Positions 23,520 through 34,188 of a stretch of DNA of 64,000 nt are shown one piece after another. The position numbers and the translations under genes were made by a program. Under the pieces are notes generated by a model. That model saw only the letters and a program-made list of their open reading frames with translations. It had not been told where the DNA came from and made no database searches. Position 1 is the stretch's first letter. Every line of letters begins with the position of its first letter. Source of the DNA: Prototheca cutis (taxonomy: Eukaryota; Chlorophyta; Trebouxiophyceae; Chlorellales; Chlorellaceae); NCBI GenBank assembly GCA_002897115.2, contig BCIH01000005.1, positions 726,683 to 790,682 of the forward strand, read 5' to 3'.

Positions 23520-25733
23520 ATGGCATCCTCCCTGTTCGCGGGGCTGTTCCCTTCCGAGGGGAAGTCGAAGGATGACCTGTTCACCAAGTCGGGCAAGTTC
23601 AGAAACCCACAAGCCGGCTTGCGCAGTGCAGTTGCAGCCGAGGCGCCTGCGCAGACAAGCGGCCGCGCAGCCAGCCAGGGCCCCCGGAGCCGTGACCCAT
23701 CCGATTCTCAGGATGGCCCTCCCAGCACGAGGGCTGGCGCGGACGCTCCACTCAGTACGGGCAAGCGCGGCAAAGTGGGCCAGAAAGCTGTAGAAAAAGT
23801 TCAGCCCAAGGAGCAGGCTGCAAAGCTTGGCAAACAGCTGGGCAGCAAGCACGCGGCCAAGCCAGCAGCAACCGAGCCTGCAGAGCCGGCGGCGGCAGAC
23901 AAGACGAAAGGAAACAAGGAGAAAGCAGGAAAGGCACCCGCTCCCAAGGCGGCCAAGCCAGCCAAGAAGGCGGCCGAGAGGTCGGCTGCCGGCAAGCGCC
24001 CTGCTGCCACGCCCGAGTCTGACGGCGCACCGGCGTCCAAGCGCAAGACCCTCAAGGTTGTGTCAGGCAAGCCGTCCCCCGAGTCACAGGCCGGCGGTAC
24101 TGCCACGGAGTCCGGCTCACCTGCTCAGAGGGAAGAAGAAGGCGGCGAGCAGGCCGCAGCGGCACCTGCCAAGCAGCGCAAGGTACAAAAGGAGCTGGCG
24201 GCCAAGCCTGCGAGCTCGGCAGAGGCTCTGGTCCGGACGGTGTTCGTCGGCAACCTGCCGCCGGGGACAAACCGCAAGGCCGTGCGGCGGCTGATGGCAC
24301 CCTGCGGCGCCGTGGAGTCGGTGCGCCTGCGGTCGCTGGCGGTGAAGCAGGACGTGAAGATGCCTCGACGCTCGGCGGTGCAGGCTGGCGAAATTGACCC
24401 CGGACGGGGTTCTGGCCATGCCTACGTCGTGTTTGAAGACGTCGCATCTGTGGACAAGGCACTGGCGCTCAACATGACCGAGGTGTGTGTTTTTGTGTGT
24501 GTGTGGGGGGGGGGCCGTGCGCTGGAGGTGGGGGCGGCGGCTCCCAGGGCACGGTGTGGGAGTGAGCCGAAGTTGAGAATCTGGACACAGCCGAGGGTGC
24601 TGTCTCTCAATTCGCAGTGCATGGAAGAATGCAGTGCGCATGCCACTCCCCGCCACATGGCCCCAATGCCGTAGTACGAGGGTCGACACCTCCGTGTGGA
24701 CCGTGCGACCGAGGACCGGGTTGCTGCAGGAAGGAAGGAAAACTCGGCAGCCAGTGCTGGGGCTGTGGTGTACGAGCCCAGCCGGTCCGTGTTCCTTGGG
24801 AACCTTGCTCACAACGTGGAGGTGGGTTTTCCAGTGAACTCCTTGGGGAGCTGAATGCTTCAGGGCCCTGGGGATATGCGTGGGACATGGACGTGCCTGT
24901 GCAGTGTGCCTGTTGGTTTTGTCATCTTGCAGGCATATGGCCAAACTGCTCGGCACATCATTCTTTTGCTGCACAACACCAACATCGCCGATAAGCAACC
25001 AGCTCCGAGCCGCCAGCCGCACGCCACCCCAAAGCCACTCGCGCACATGCACAACACAAACGCTTGAACACAGGACGAGGACGTGATCCGGTTCTTCACG
25101 GAGTCGCGCGTGAGCTCGGAGCTGAAGACGGCGCTGGAGGCCGTGCGGGTCGTCCGGGACCGAAAGACCACGCTCGGCAAGGGTGAGCACGGTGTGCTGT
25201 TTGGGATGCGGCGCTGGGAGCGTGGCTTGTGCGACAGCACTTGTTGGGCCGTGCATGCACGCGAGGGTGTGTGGAAGCTGTGCTAGCTGACGACGACCAC
25301 CTAATGTTCTGTCCGGCCCCCTAGCCCAGGCTGATCTGATGATCACAACCACAACTCATGTGTCCAAATACATACCTCCCGGTGCACGCACTAAGAACAA
25401 CAAGTTCAAATAACGACAGGTGTGGGGTTTGTGCTGTTCAAGACGCGGTCGGCGGCCCGGAGCGCGCTGCTCATGGACGGCAAGCCGCTGGGAGACCGCA
25501 AGATCCGCGTCATGCGGGTCAGCGCAGGCGCTGCGACCCCGGGCCAGCCGGTCTGGCAAGGAACCACAGTCACCCGCAAGGGCAAGCCCGCCGCGATGCA
25601 CCTGGCGCCGCGTGGGGCCGGGGTCAAAAATACCAAGTCCCCCGCGGCCAAGCGCGGACCGGGCCAGAAGCGGCCCGCCGTCGCCGCGCGCAAGGCGCAG
25701 CAGCGGGCCCAGCGCAAGCGGGCTGCTGCATGA
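23520..25733 (+). CDS. RBM34/Nop12-like nucleolar RNA-binding protein with two RRMs
   Basis: Four exons (23520-24482, 24675-24821, 25074-25182, 25420-25733) give 510 residues. The first 235 residues are Lys/Ala/Glu-rich and low-complexity, typical of nucleolar proteins. RRM1 begins TVFVGNLPPG (RNP2) with VRLRSLAVK, the basic loop characteristic of RBM34/Nop12, and GHAYVVFE (RNP1). RRM2 begins SVFLGNLAHNVE, continues DEDVIRFFTESRV and has GVGFVLFK as RNP1. The tail is rich in Arg, Lys and Ala (QQRAQRKRAAA). Yeast Nop12 acts in large-subunit pre-rRNA processing, so the same role is inferred. Intron 1 (24483-24674) starts with a GT repeat and a 10-base G run. Confidence 0.88.
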
Positions 25734-26963
25734 GCCAATGCGCGGGCTGGGGATACAGCATGGGTGCATGTTCATGCCTTGCGGACTTGCAACAGCGAGC
25801 AAATATGTGGTAGCAGGAAAGGTCATGGATGGTGTGGAGTAGTTTGCTCCGCCTCATCGCCAGTGGCGGGCCAGACTTCGTCGTTACATTGCTTTCCATG
25901 GAGCCACTGGGCGGCTGAGAATCTGGGCAACACGCACATGTTCAAGAGTCATGCATGTGTGGCATGCACTTTAAGAAACAGCAGAAAATTGAAGGTGCGA
26001 CCCTGTCCAGTGTATAAAGGGCCTACAGAGGCCTGGCAAACTCGATGACGAGCGGGCCAAGTGATCATGGCAATTCAAGGCGCAAGCCAATCATGGCATG
26101 GGCATAGCACATCTGCTGGGATGGGCCAACGGGTCGACGATGCACAAGCCTTGCCTGGATGTCAATCCCAAGAAGAGCGCAACAATCCGGGCAAAATCTC
26201 AGTGGTGCCGCTTACTCTCTCCACGCTCCTGGCAGTGCAAGTTCACCTCCCAGGCTGAACTGTCTACAACTCCNTGATCAAACGCGCCCTGATTTGGATT
26301 GTCAATACACCAATGTAATAATAATGCAGAGTGAAACCACGAGGAATATCCCCCCAGATTGTTGGGGTTGTACAGAAGGCTCCAAACAAGACAGAGCCCG
26401 GCTCCTGCAAGTCACCTTTCAACAGTCATACTCAAGGGTCTGTAAGGGGTGCTCTTGAAACCACTTCAATCGTGAATACCAGGTACTCTTTCCCATTCCC
26501 GATATCCTAAATGTTTCTAATATAATAATTCTGAAAGGAACGGGCGTTGCAAAGGCCTATCCACGCTGTTCAAAGTGTCCGATCCCTGGTACGGCGCTCC
26601 GCGGGTGCTTTGGACGAGGACTGACTGCGTGCAGGCACGGCCACCTCCTTCCGAGGGGTACCCCCCGCAGACTGCGTCAGTGCTTTGAGATAAAATTGTC
26701 GTGCAGCGGGCGAGGTTGGTGGGCGTAGGAAGGCCCCTAAGACCATTTGTTAAAAATGTGCCATCGCCCATGATCACCCTTGCTGGCTGGTAGCAATGCG
26801 CAGCGCAGACAGCCCTCCCGGCCACAAGTACTACATGATATTGCCATTGACAACGGAAAAAAATTATACTAACATCGAACAAGTTCGTCTGTATGGCGGC
26901 CGCACTGGAACTGCTTTAACGCACGAGGAGCGTCGCGATACGCCTTCAGGGGCTTGGCGGGGC
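25734..26963. other. Intergenic region, nothing recognised
   Basis: The region is relatively AT-rich around 26270-26540 and has no supported coding sequence. An in-frame upstream ATG of the next gene at 26796 is judged to be leader or promoter sequence. Confidence 0.5.
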
Positions 26964-27233
26964 ATGGCACAGACGACGCTCGTGTCGTTGAGCGGCAAGG
27001 GCACCAACCCAAAGACCACGCTGTATGTAGGAGGCCTGGAGGAAAGCGTGACAGAGTCCATCCTGCACGCGGCGTTCATTCCCTTTGGCGACATCAAGGA
27101 CATCTCCATCCCCCTGGACCACGCCTCTGGCAAGCACCGCGGCTTCGGCTTCGTGGACTTTGAGGATGCGGACGATGCTGCAGCAGCAATTGACAACATG
27201 CACAACGGAGGCGAGTGGGTGTGTGTGTGNNNN

Positions 27234-27293
<60 letters not shown>

Positions 27294-27852
27294 TCTGACT
27301 TGGAGACGGACTGTGTACGGCTGGGCACCCCGTGGTTGCCTCTGCTGACCTGTTCTTCTCTGGCTCTGACCCTCAATCAATGTGGAAAGGGATCATCGTC
27401 CTGATGCAGAGCTGTACGGGCGAGTACTTCGAGTGAACTACGCGCAGCCCACCAAGATCAAGGGCGGCGACAAAGGCTGGGCCTCACAGGCAGTCTGGGC
27501 CGATGCCGACGACTGGTGGGCGTGGCTAGGGGTGTCGGAGTGGGTGTGATGATGTGTGAAGGGGGCCAAAGAGGGGAGAGACCAGGAGCCTGCAGCCCGA
27601 TGTGTTTGGCAAGTGGCATGTGGGGTGTGCGTTCCCTGCCATGCTATCTTGGTATCCAAACCGCCCGTTCAACCTTTCCACCCCCCCCTTTACCCCCCTC
27701 CAAACAAACACTCCCCCAGGTACGAGCGTGCCGCGGCAGAGCAGCAGCTGGAAGAGCTGGAAGAAACGGAGCGCAAGGCAGCGGAGCGACTGGCCCTGAC
27801 CAAGGCTGCGGGACTGGATTCCGCAGAGGGTGGAGACGCAGATGCAACATAG
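26964..27852 (+). CDS. Cyclophilin-E-like RRM protein lacking the isomerase domain
   Basis: Three exons (26964-27210, 27410-27515, 27720-27852) give 161 residues. The RRM reads [14 protein letters not shown] (RNP2), [19 protein letters not shown] and [19 protein letters not shown] (RNP1), then [14 protein letters not shown]. This closely matches the N-terminal RRM of human PPIE, a spliceosomal cyclophilin. Instead of the roughly 165-residue cyclophilin domain there is only a short Ala/Glu coiled-coil tail ([19 protein letters not shown]) and a stop. A role in RNA binding at the spliceosome is inferred. Exon 1 joins in frame only if intron 1 begins with GC at 27211 (GAG|GCGAGT), giving HNGELYGR across the junction. 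The ATG at 26964 fits the start of conserved sequence better than 26796. Confidence 0.85.
27234..27291. repeat. Poly-G run of 58 bases after a GT repeat and four N, in an intron
   Basis: It lies 23 bases inside intron 1 of the cyclophilin-E-like gene on the sense strand and is preceded by GTGTGTGTG and NNNN. True length is uncertain. Confidence 0.9.
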
Positions 27853-28385
27853 TTCATGCAAACTCATTTCATTCCTTTCTTTCCTTGTTTTCCGTTGCCC
27901 TGCTTGCTGGTGTTCACCCGGTGCTGCCTCGAGTTTGGTACCCCGCTGGGGCCCTCTGGTGTACATCGGTTTGAGGTGCGAGGTTCATGGGTAACAGGCG
28001 GAGGAACAGGCCCGGGCTCGGCGGAGCCGCGAGCTCAGCGGGCATCAAGTTCTTATGACATTTGGCACGGGAAACGCATCGGTGTGGGGGAACGGAAACG
28101 GGACAGGCGTTGTACAAACCGACATCGTCATGGTTGAATTTGCTGGCGTACAACACTGCTGGCAGTGGAAAATTATGGTGCCCATACAAAGAAAGAGTGT
28201 CTGGAGGAAGCTATGGTACAGAGCGTGGACGGGAGGGGGACGGGGCTGGGTCCAGCACATTAGGAAAGCACACGCTTACCGACCCAAGCCACAGGATTCT
28301 GAAAAGGCAGTGGGGCCGGCGAAAGGCCGAAACAAGGAAATTGAAACAAATAAAAGTATGGGCAGAATATTTGCCATGGCCCGGG
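27853..28385. other. Intergenic region between convergent genes
   Basis: The 3' flanks of the cyclophilin-E-like gene (+) and the Yippee gene (-) meet here. No other feature is recognised. Confidence 0.5.
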
Positions 28386-29300
28386 CTATACCATTTCAAA
28401 TGGGTCCTCCACATCGCTGCTGGAGTACATGGAGCCAGACGTGACGGGCGAGATTGGGGCTGGCCAGTCCAAACCCAGAATCTTTGGTCGCTCCAGGATG
28501 AACCGTGTCTCCTTGTACTGCTCAGATGGCACCTGAGCCTTGATGTAGTACCATCCAACCACCTGAAAGAGGCCCGGGCGTGTGGGTATGTGGGTGTGGG
28601 CTGGCAGGACCTCAGCACCACCTGGGTTGGGCCCCCCAAAAAGAAGCGTCATGCATCTCAGGAGCAATACATCACGGAGTCACCATGCCACAGCTCTGTC
28701 GGCATGAAATACATAATTTGATCCACGACCACGAGATCCAGTGCCTTGCAGGCTTCTCGGGTCATGAAGCGCGGCCCAGCCAACTGCACCCACACAACCC
28801 TCCCGACCTGGCGGCAGCAGGTGCAGTGGATGTCGCACACGGTGTGCCGGCCAGTCGTCATCTCCCGGTCCTGCTCGACAGATGGGAAATCCCAGCATGC
28901 ATTTTAATGAGTCTAGCCGGTCCGAATCCGCAAAGTCCCCTGCCCGCGCTTCCAGCGCCACCCACTCACTTCGGCGGGGCCCATGGTGACGTTCACGGCT
29001 TGCTTGAACAGGTAGGCCGGTCCCGACCTCGAGTGGAATTGCTGCGATGAGGGCCACGCAGGAGACAATCGTGCTGATGTCTACATGCACAGAAGTAGTG
29101 TCGAGTGGCCTGCCGAACCCCATTTGCAAGGTTCGGGCCCCCCGATTGTCCACATCAGCCGGCTCCCATGTCGTCACCTTGCTTATGATGTCGTCCATGC
29201 GGGCGAGGTGCACGGTATCGCCCGCCGCGGCGCACCTCTTGCACGCATAGACTCCTTTGTTCGAAGGAGATTCAAGGTACTGCAGGAACAGGCGGCCCAT
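28386..29300 (-). CDS. Yippee-like zinc-binding protein
   Basis: Four exons (29300-29178, 29041-28970, 28870-28808, 28562-28386) give 144 residues with every junction in phase. The Yippee fold is seen as MGRLFLQYL, GVYACKRC (first Cys-x2-Cys at 20/23), FHSRSGPAYLFKQAVNVTMG, TTGRHTVCDIHCTCC (second pair, 81/84), VVGWYYIKAQ and YKETRFILERPKI. The family is a small, highly conserved zinc domain related to Mis18 and cereblon; cellular roles are poorly defined. The C-terminal Ser/Asp/Glu tail (SSSDVEDPFEMV) is not part of the core. Confidence 0.92.
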
Positions 29301-29873
29301 GACTGGTGTCAACGTGGGTGGGAGGGCCTTGGCTCCCCCTCCGCCTTTGGGCCCTCGTCCGGAACAAGGTGCGTGCGCTGCAGATCTGCTGGGTCCTCCT
29401 CCTCGGAGACCCAACTGGCGTGCGTGCGTGCCTACCAAATTGACTGTTGATAGCCGTGGCCCGGATTTGCCCAGTTTGCATATGCCCACGCAAGGCGGGA
29501 ATGGTCGCCCGGGGCAGGATCACTTCGCACTTTCTTTTGCATGCTCCTGGGGAAGCGGAGCTGAGTTGCGCATGGGCACGCTTCTCCTTAGGCCCATTGA
29601 CTCCCACCCATTGCGACACATACCATGCATTTTTCAATACGGGCATCTATAACAGGGAGACTGAGCTAACAAGAGTGGGCATCTAGGGCTCCAACGGGTC
29701 GCTAAAATGATTGGGTCCGACTGTCCGGGGACAAAACTTTCTGCTGGGCACATGCGAGGCCACCTGGCACCGCGCCGACGGTGGCATCCATCCCGCGACT
29801 TGGCAAAATAGGCACCACCACACATACAAACTTTGTATGCAGGCGTCGGACGCCAGCCCAGATCCCAGCCACC
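29301..29873. other. Intergenic region, nothing recognised
   Basis: Upstream flank of the Yippee gene and downstream flank of PEX16. Short frames on both strands lack any family signature. Confidence 0.5.
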
Positions 29874-31049
29874 TCAGCTGGCCGAGGTGTAGCTGTACAG
29901 GGCCTGTACGCCATCGAGCAGGCCCACCAGCTTCTCGGCAGCTGCCCCCGCCAGGGGCACAGGCGCGAGCACACGCAGAATCCGGCCGAGCGCGGGTCGA
30001 GTGCTCCGGGCAAACATGGGATCGCGGAGCAGATAGTACAGCAGCGTCACCCGCCGCCTACGGAGCTCCTCCAGCTCCGCGGGGCTGAACCGCAGACCCT
30101 GCATCCGGACCAGCGCCGCCAGAGAGGTGGCGGCCACGCTGGGGTCGCGCGCCGCGCGCCCCGCCGCCGCGGCTGACGCCGCGGCCGCCCGCCAAGTCAG
30201 GTGTGCCGAGCCCAGGTCTGCGGCCAGGGACAGCGCCCACGGTCGCCAAGAGGACCGGCCCCACCGCCGCAGCGCCGCCGTGTACACCACGGGCCGCGCC
30301 AGGTGCAGCAGCTCACCCAGGTAAAGCAGTCGCGCCGCGGCCTGGCGCGCCGCCAGCACACACTCGGTCGCCGGGTCCAGCTGCACGGGAGGAGCGGTTT
30401 TGTCGGGGGAACGTGCCGTCAGTTTTCGTTCCACCTTGGACGTGCGGTCAAACGCATCGCCGCTCGTCGCGCCCACGCGAGGCGTGCCGATCACAAGCGC
30501 NGTGCCTCCGCCGCTGCCCCCTGCGCAGGTCTCGCCGGCCCCGGCCCCTGTGCAGCGCTCCCACCACAGGGGTGCTGGCCCACCGGGAGCCCCGACCCGC
30601 TCGCGCCAGGCCAGCTCCAGCTCGTCCACATCACCCTCGGGCATCCGCGGCTCGGCCTGTGACTCCACCGACGGCTGCTGCGCTGGCTGCTGCTGGTTCA
30701 GCACACTGGAAACGGGCGTGAGCCTCGTACCGTCGCCTGTCACAGCACCGGCGGCGCAGTGCCGCGTTCGAAAGGCCAGCAGCGCGTCGTAGACCTCGGC
30801 CGGACGGCCCGTGGCGCCGCCGGGGGCGCTTGCAGCGTGAAGCTGCTGCGGCTCCAGGTTGCTGAGACCACCCTGCAGCAACATCCGGGCCCGCGATCGC
30901 CGCAACACATACACACGCAGCGCCGCCCTGAGAGGGAGTGAAGCGTTGGGTGAACGAGTGTGCGACACGAGTTCAACCGCTCTGGGCATCATCTGGCGGC
31001 CCTTTTCCACATAGAAACTTTCTCTCTGCAATACGCACAATACCCAACC

Positions 31050-31119
<70 letters not shown>

Positions 31120-31759
31120 ACACATCACACGCACTTGACGGACTCGTATGCCAGCAGCGCATCGTATCGGCTGCGGCCCGAGGCGCGCTCGGCTGCGGTT
31201 GCTGCAAGCTCGACGAGGACCTGCAGCTGCTGCAGCACGCCGAGCGCCAGGAGCAGGTCGCCGCCCTCGGCCTCGCCCGAGCCGCTTAGGATGGACTCGT
31301 GCAGCGTGGACACCAGGCCAATGCCGGTGTGGATGGCCTCATACGTCAGCTCCCCGTCGGCAAACCGGTCAGGCAGGACCCAAGTCAGACTGGACAGGCC
31401 TGGTGGCGTAGAATCCGCGCGTGTTTGGGAGCGTCACATTCGAAGTCAAGAGCACCCGTGCAGGGACATGATGCGGTGCATCGAGGAGAATATCGAGTCC
31501 CGGTGCTCGTGGGCAAGGGCAGCAGTCATGCCCGAGACGCCAAGCAGGTGTGCCCCCGACACCCCACCAGCCCAGAGGAAGCCTGGTCAACCTCACAAGC
31601 GGGCATGCCAAACCCTGATATACACATCGCCATGTGGTTGCATGTTTCCGGGGGCCCGTACAGCCCAGTCGCCACACCTGTTTCCAGCAAGTTTAGCAAC
31701 ACGTTGTTCCGCCTGACCCAGCCCTTGTAGCGGGCGTAGAGGCCCGTTGATTTGGCCAT
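29874..31759 (-). CDS. PEX16: Peroxisomal membrane biogenesis protein PEX16
   Basis: Three exons (31759-31678, 31399-31135, 30927-29874) give 466 residues. PEX16 landmarks are the N-terminal YKGWVRRNNVLLNLLE, LTWVLPDRFADGELTYEAI, AALRVYVLRRSRARML, and the C-terminal VTLLYYLLRDPMFARSTRP with VPLAGAAAEKLVGLLDGVQALY. The protein inserts in the ER and peroxisomal membrane and recruits PEX3 and other membrane proteins. It is longer than the usual 340-370 residues because of a roughly 100-150-residue Pro/Gln/Gly-rich, presumably disordered insert between about residues 150 and 300. An N base at 30501 is in that insert. Intron 2 (30928-31134) carries a long CA/GT microsatellite next to its 5' splice site. 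Confidence 0.9.
31050..31118. repeat. (CA)n microsatellite in a PEX16 intron
   Basis: About 34 uninterrupted dinucleotides. On the PEX16 sense strand this is (GT)n starting about 17 bases after the donor GT at 31134. Confidence 0.95.
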
Positions 31760-32896
31760 GATGATCTCACTTCATGGAAAAAATCGTTGGAAAGACATGC
31801 AGGCTGGCGTTGGGAAGTACAGGCGACTGCTTGGGCATGTCGCACAATTATTTGGTTAAGCGCTGCTGAGGTGGCGGGCTTTTTTGGTCCACAAGAGGGG
31901 AGAGAGGGCGGATCTACCATGCAGGGCAAAAATGATGCAACCTTCGCGAGATTCGTTGACTCCCATGTGAATAGGATGGGCATGCCTCCCAAACAAAATG
32001 CCTGTTTCACCACATTCCCTAGCCGCGTCGCTCAGGTGATTGGGTTGGGTTCCTTCTTGGCAGGACAGGTCGTGCAAGGAGCAGATGTCCGAGGTGGCGT
32101 GTCATCAGCTGGTGCTGCACCAACGAGGAGTGCCGGCCCCCCGAACGGCGAGCATTGTCTCTGTAACAGAGACTTGATGGCGTGTCTGAACATGAGGCAC
32201 ATCGTGCAGAGCCTGCGGAAGACTGGCCAGCGGCCTCGGCGCTTCCAGCGCCCAGTGCCGCAGTGCTGATGAACATACATCCTGGGGTGTTATAGCCTTC
32301 CCAACTGGGGGTGGGAACCCCCGGGACTCCTTCTCTCCCCCAGGAAAGGAAAAACAGCCCCGGGGGTCGAAGCCCTGGGGGCTCCCTTCCCGGGCCAACG
32401 AGCCCAGTGCTCCTTGTCCTGGAAAGGAGACAGCCCCGGAGGTGGCCCATCATTGAGGTGGTCCACCTCCTATTGCCCTGTGGGGGGTGAGAATTCACAG
32501 CCATCAGTGATGCCCAGCAACCCCCGGGGTGATGCGATGCTGTTGCTGGCTGAGCTGGTAGCATTATTTTGCCCTGCATGGTAAACAGGGTCCCCCACCC
32601 CGTGATCATGGGGACCAGGAGAATGGGAAACTAGGAGACTCGACAAAACTCGCTATTCAGCTCCAGATCGTATCCTGACGAGATCTACGGGAGCTGAGGT
32701 GGACTGGATTGTCGGGAGCTGGGGGGCCTTCGGCATCGGCGTGCGGGTGCTGGGAGCGCCCAAGGCAGCATGTGGGACCACGGCAGTCCCTGACCAGGAG
32801 GAACCCTGGGCCCGCATCAATCCCTGACCACTCATTCTTGCGCAGATTTTCTAGGATCGGTGGGCAGGAGTCATTCTCAAAGACTGACCCGGCGTC
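31760..32896. other. Intergenic region dominated by a dispersed element
   Basis: Apart from the inverted-repeat element at 31917-32581 there is only the PEX16 upstream flank and the profilin promoter region (32584-32896). Confidence 0.5.
31917..32581 (-). mobile_element. Non-autonomous terminal-inverted-repeat element, copy B (complete)
   Basis: The 665-base element starts CCATGCAGGGCAAAAATGATG and ends with the near-perfect inverse (CATTATTTTGCCCTGCATGG), giving terminal inverted repeats of about 20 bases. Both ends are flanked by TA (31915-31916 and 32582-32583), a likely target-site duplication. It encodes no transposase. Its ends and several internal blocks match copy A at 10852-11228, in the opposite orientation, proving it is dispersed. 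TA duplication suggests mobilisation by a Tc1/mariner-type or similar enzyme, which is an inference. Confidence 0.75.
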
Positions 32897-33608
32897 ATGA
32901 GCTGGCAGGTGGGTCTCCCCTTGTGCGCAAGCGACGACTTTGATCACCAGGCGCGACGCGCATTGATCGGCCTGAACCAACCCCGGTACCTGATCACGCA
33001 CATTTGCAGGAGTACATCGACGACCACCTCATGGCAGAATTGCCGGGCGGCGGCCAGCTGACCCACGCGGCGATCCTGGGGCATGACGGCGGTGTCTGGG
33101 CCTCTAGCTCGGACTTTCCCGAGGTTAGCGAGGAGGAAGTGGAGAACATCATGAAGGGCTTTGATGATGCCGCGGCCCTGGCCGCCAACGGCCTGCGCAT
33201 CGGGGGGGAGAAGTACATGGTGGTGGCAGGCGAGCCCGGTGAAGCCATCCGCGGCAAGAAAGGCGCAGGTATGTGTGCGTGGCATCAGGGGTGTGGGTGG
33301 GCTCCAGAGAAGGCGAATGGGGTGGTGTCAAGGGTCGAGTGAATGGGCGTGGCATGGGAGTGTGGCATGGCACGCTTGGCTGTCCTCCTCCAGGGTCGGC
33401 TTCTGGCCAAGGACGATCTTGGACAGACTGCCCACAGCCTTCCGCCTCAACATATGTATGTCGAACTCGTGCCAATGCAGGCGGTGTGACGATCAAGAAG
33501 ACGGTGACGGCGATGGTGTTTGGCATCTATGGCGAGGGTGTCACACCTCCCGAGTGCAACGTGGTGGTGGAGAACCTGGGCGATTACCTGAAGGAGCAAG
33601 GGATCTGA
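32897..33608 (+). CDS. Profilin
   Basis: Three exons (32897-32908, 33010-33268, 33481-33608) give 132 residues, the usual profilin size. The first exon encodes only MSWQ, a common profilin gene feature. The sequence continues [71 protein letters not shown] and ends [14 protein letters not shown], all conserved profilin segments for binding actin, poly-Pro and phosphoinositides. It regulates actin assembly in the cytosol. Confidence 0.96.
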
Positions 33609-34188
33609 GGGACGTCCCCTTGTCCCAGACACTGTGCATTCCTTTGTGTTGAGCGTGCGTGGCGCGGCCCCTGGCTGTGTGCTGGCTCGGGCAGGTGCAT
33701 GTGGCTTGGCATGAGCCAGCCCACAGCAAAGCCCTTGCGGGAGCAGGGTGTCTACACTCTCAGACGCTTGTGAATTCCCATCAGAAGAGTAGGAACTAGT
33801 ACTTGCGCCCTCCCAAAGAATGGGTGGGTGCCGTGCATTGCTTTGCACGTGCAGCATGTGGCCTCTGTGAAAACGCAGCGTAAAGCATTAAACGGCCGAC
33901 CAGAGCAGAACAGAGCAGGGCGAGGGAGACGCTTCAGTGACAGGCGGTCGCTTTGCCGGGAGCGATTGCGACTGTGTCACTCGGGAGGACGAACCAGCGC
34001 CCAACGAAAGAAAGAGTTCAGGACGCTGTGTTGTTGCAAGGCGCAACGCAACAGCGTATCGCTGGCTCCTGACTCGGAAATTTGCCGCGCTTTCCACCTC
34101 TCGGACCTCACGTCCGCGACGACTTGGGCGCAGTAAACACGTCCCCGGAAGCTGCCATCTTCTTGTTGTGCCGCCGTGTCGCATCGCT
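33609..34188. other. Intergenic region between convergent genes
   Basis: The 3' flanks of profilin (+) and MFAP1 (-). The poorly resolved last exon of MFAP1 may extend into it. Confidence 0.45.

Noticed and set aside
26796..26963. N-terminal extension of the cyclophilin-E-like protein from an upstream ATG
   Set aside because: The extension is unlike any RRM protein N-terminus, while 26964 starts directly before conserved sequence with a good context.
31047..31121. Cys-Val repeat peptide from the CA/GT repeat
   Set aside because: It arises from a microsatellite in PEX16 intron 2 and is not conserved.
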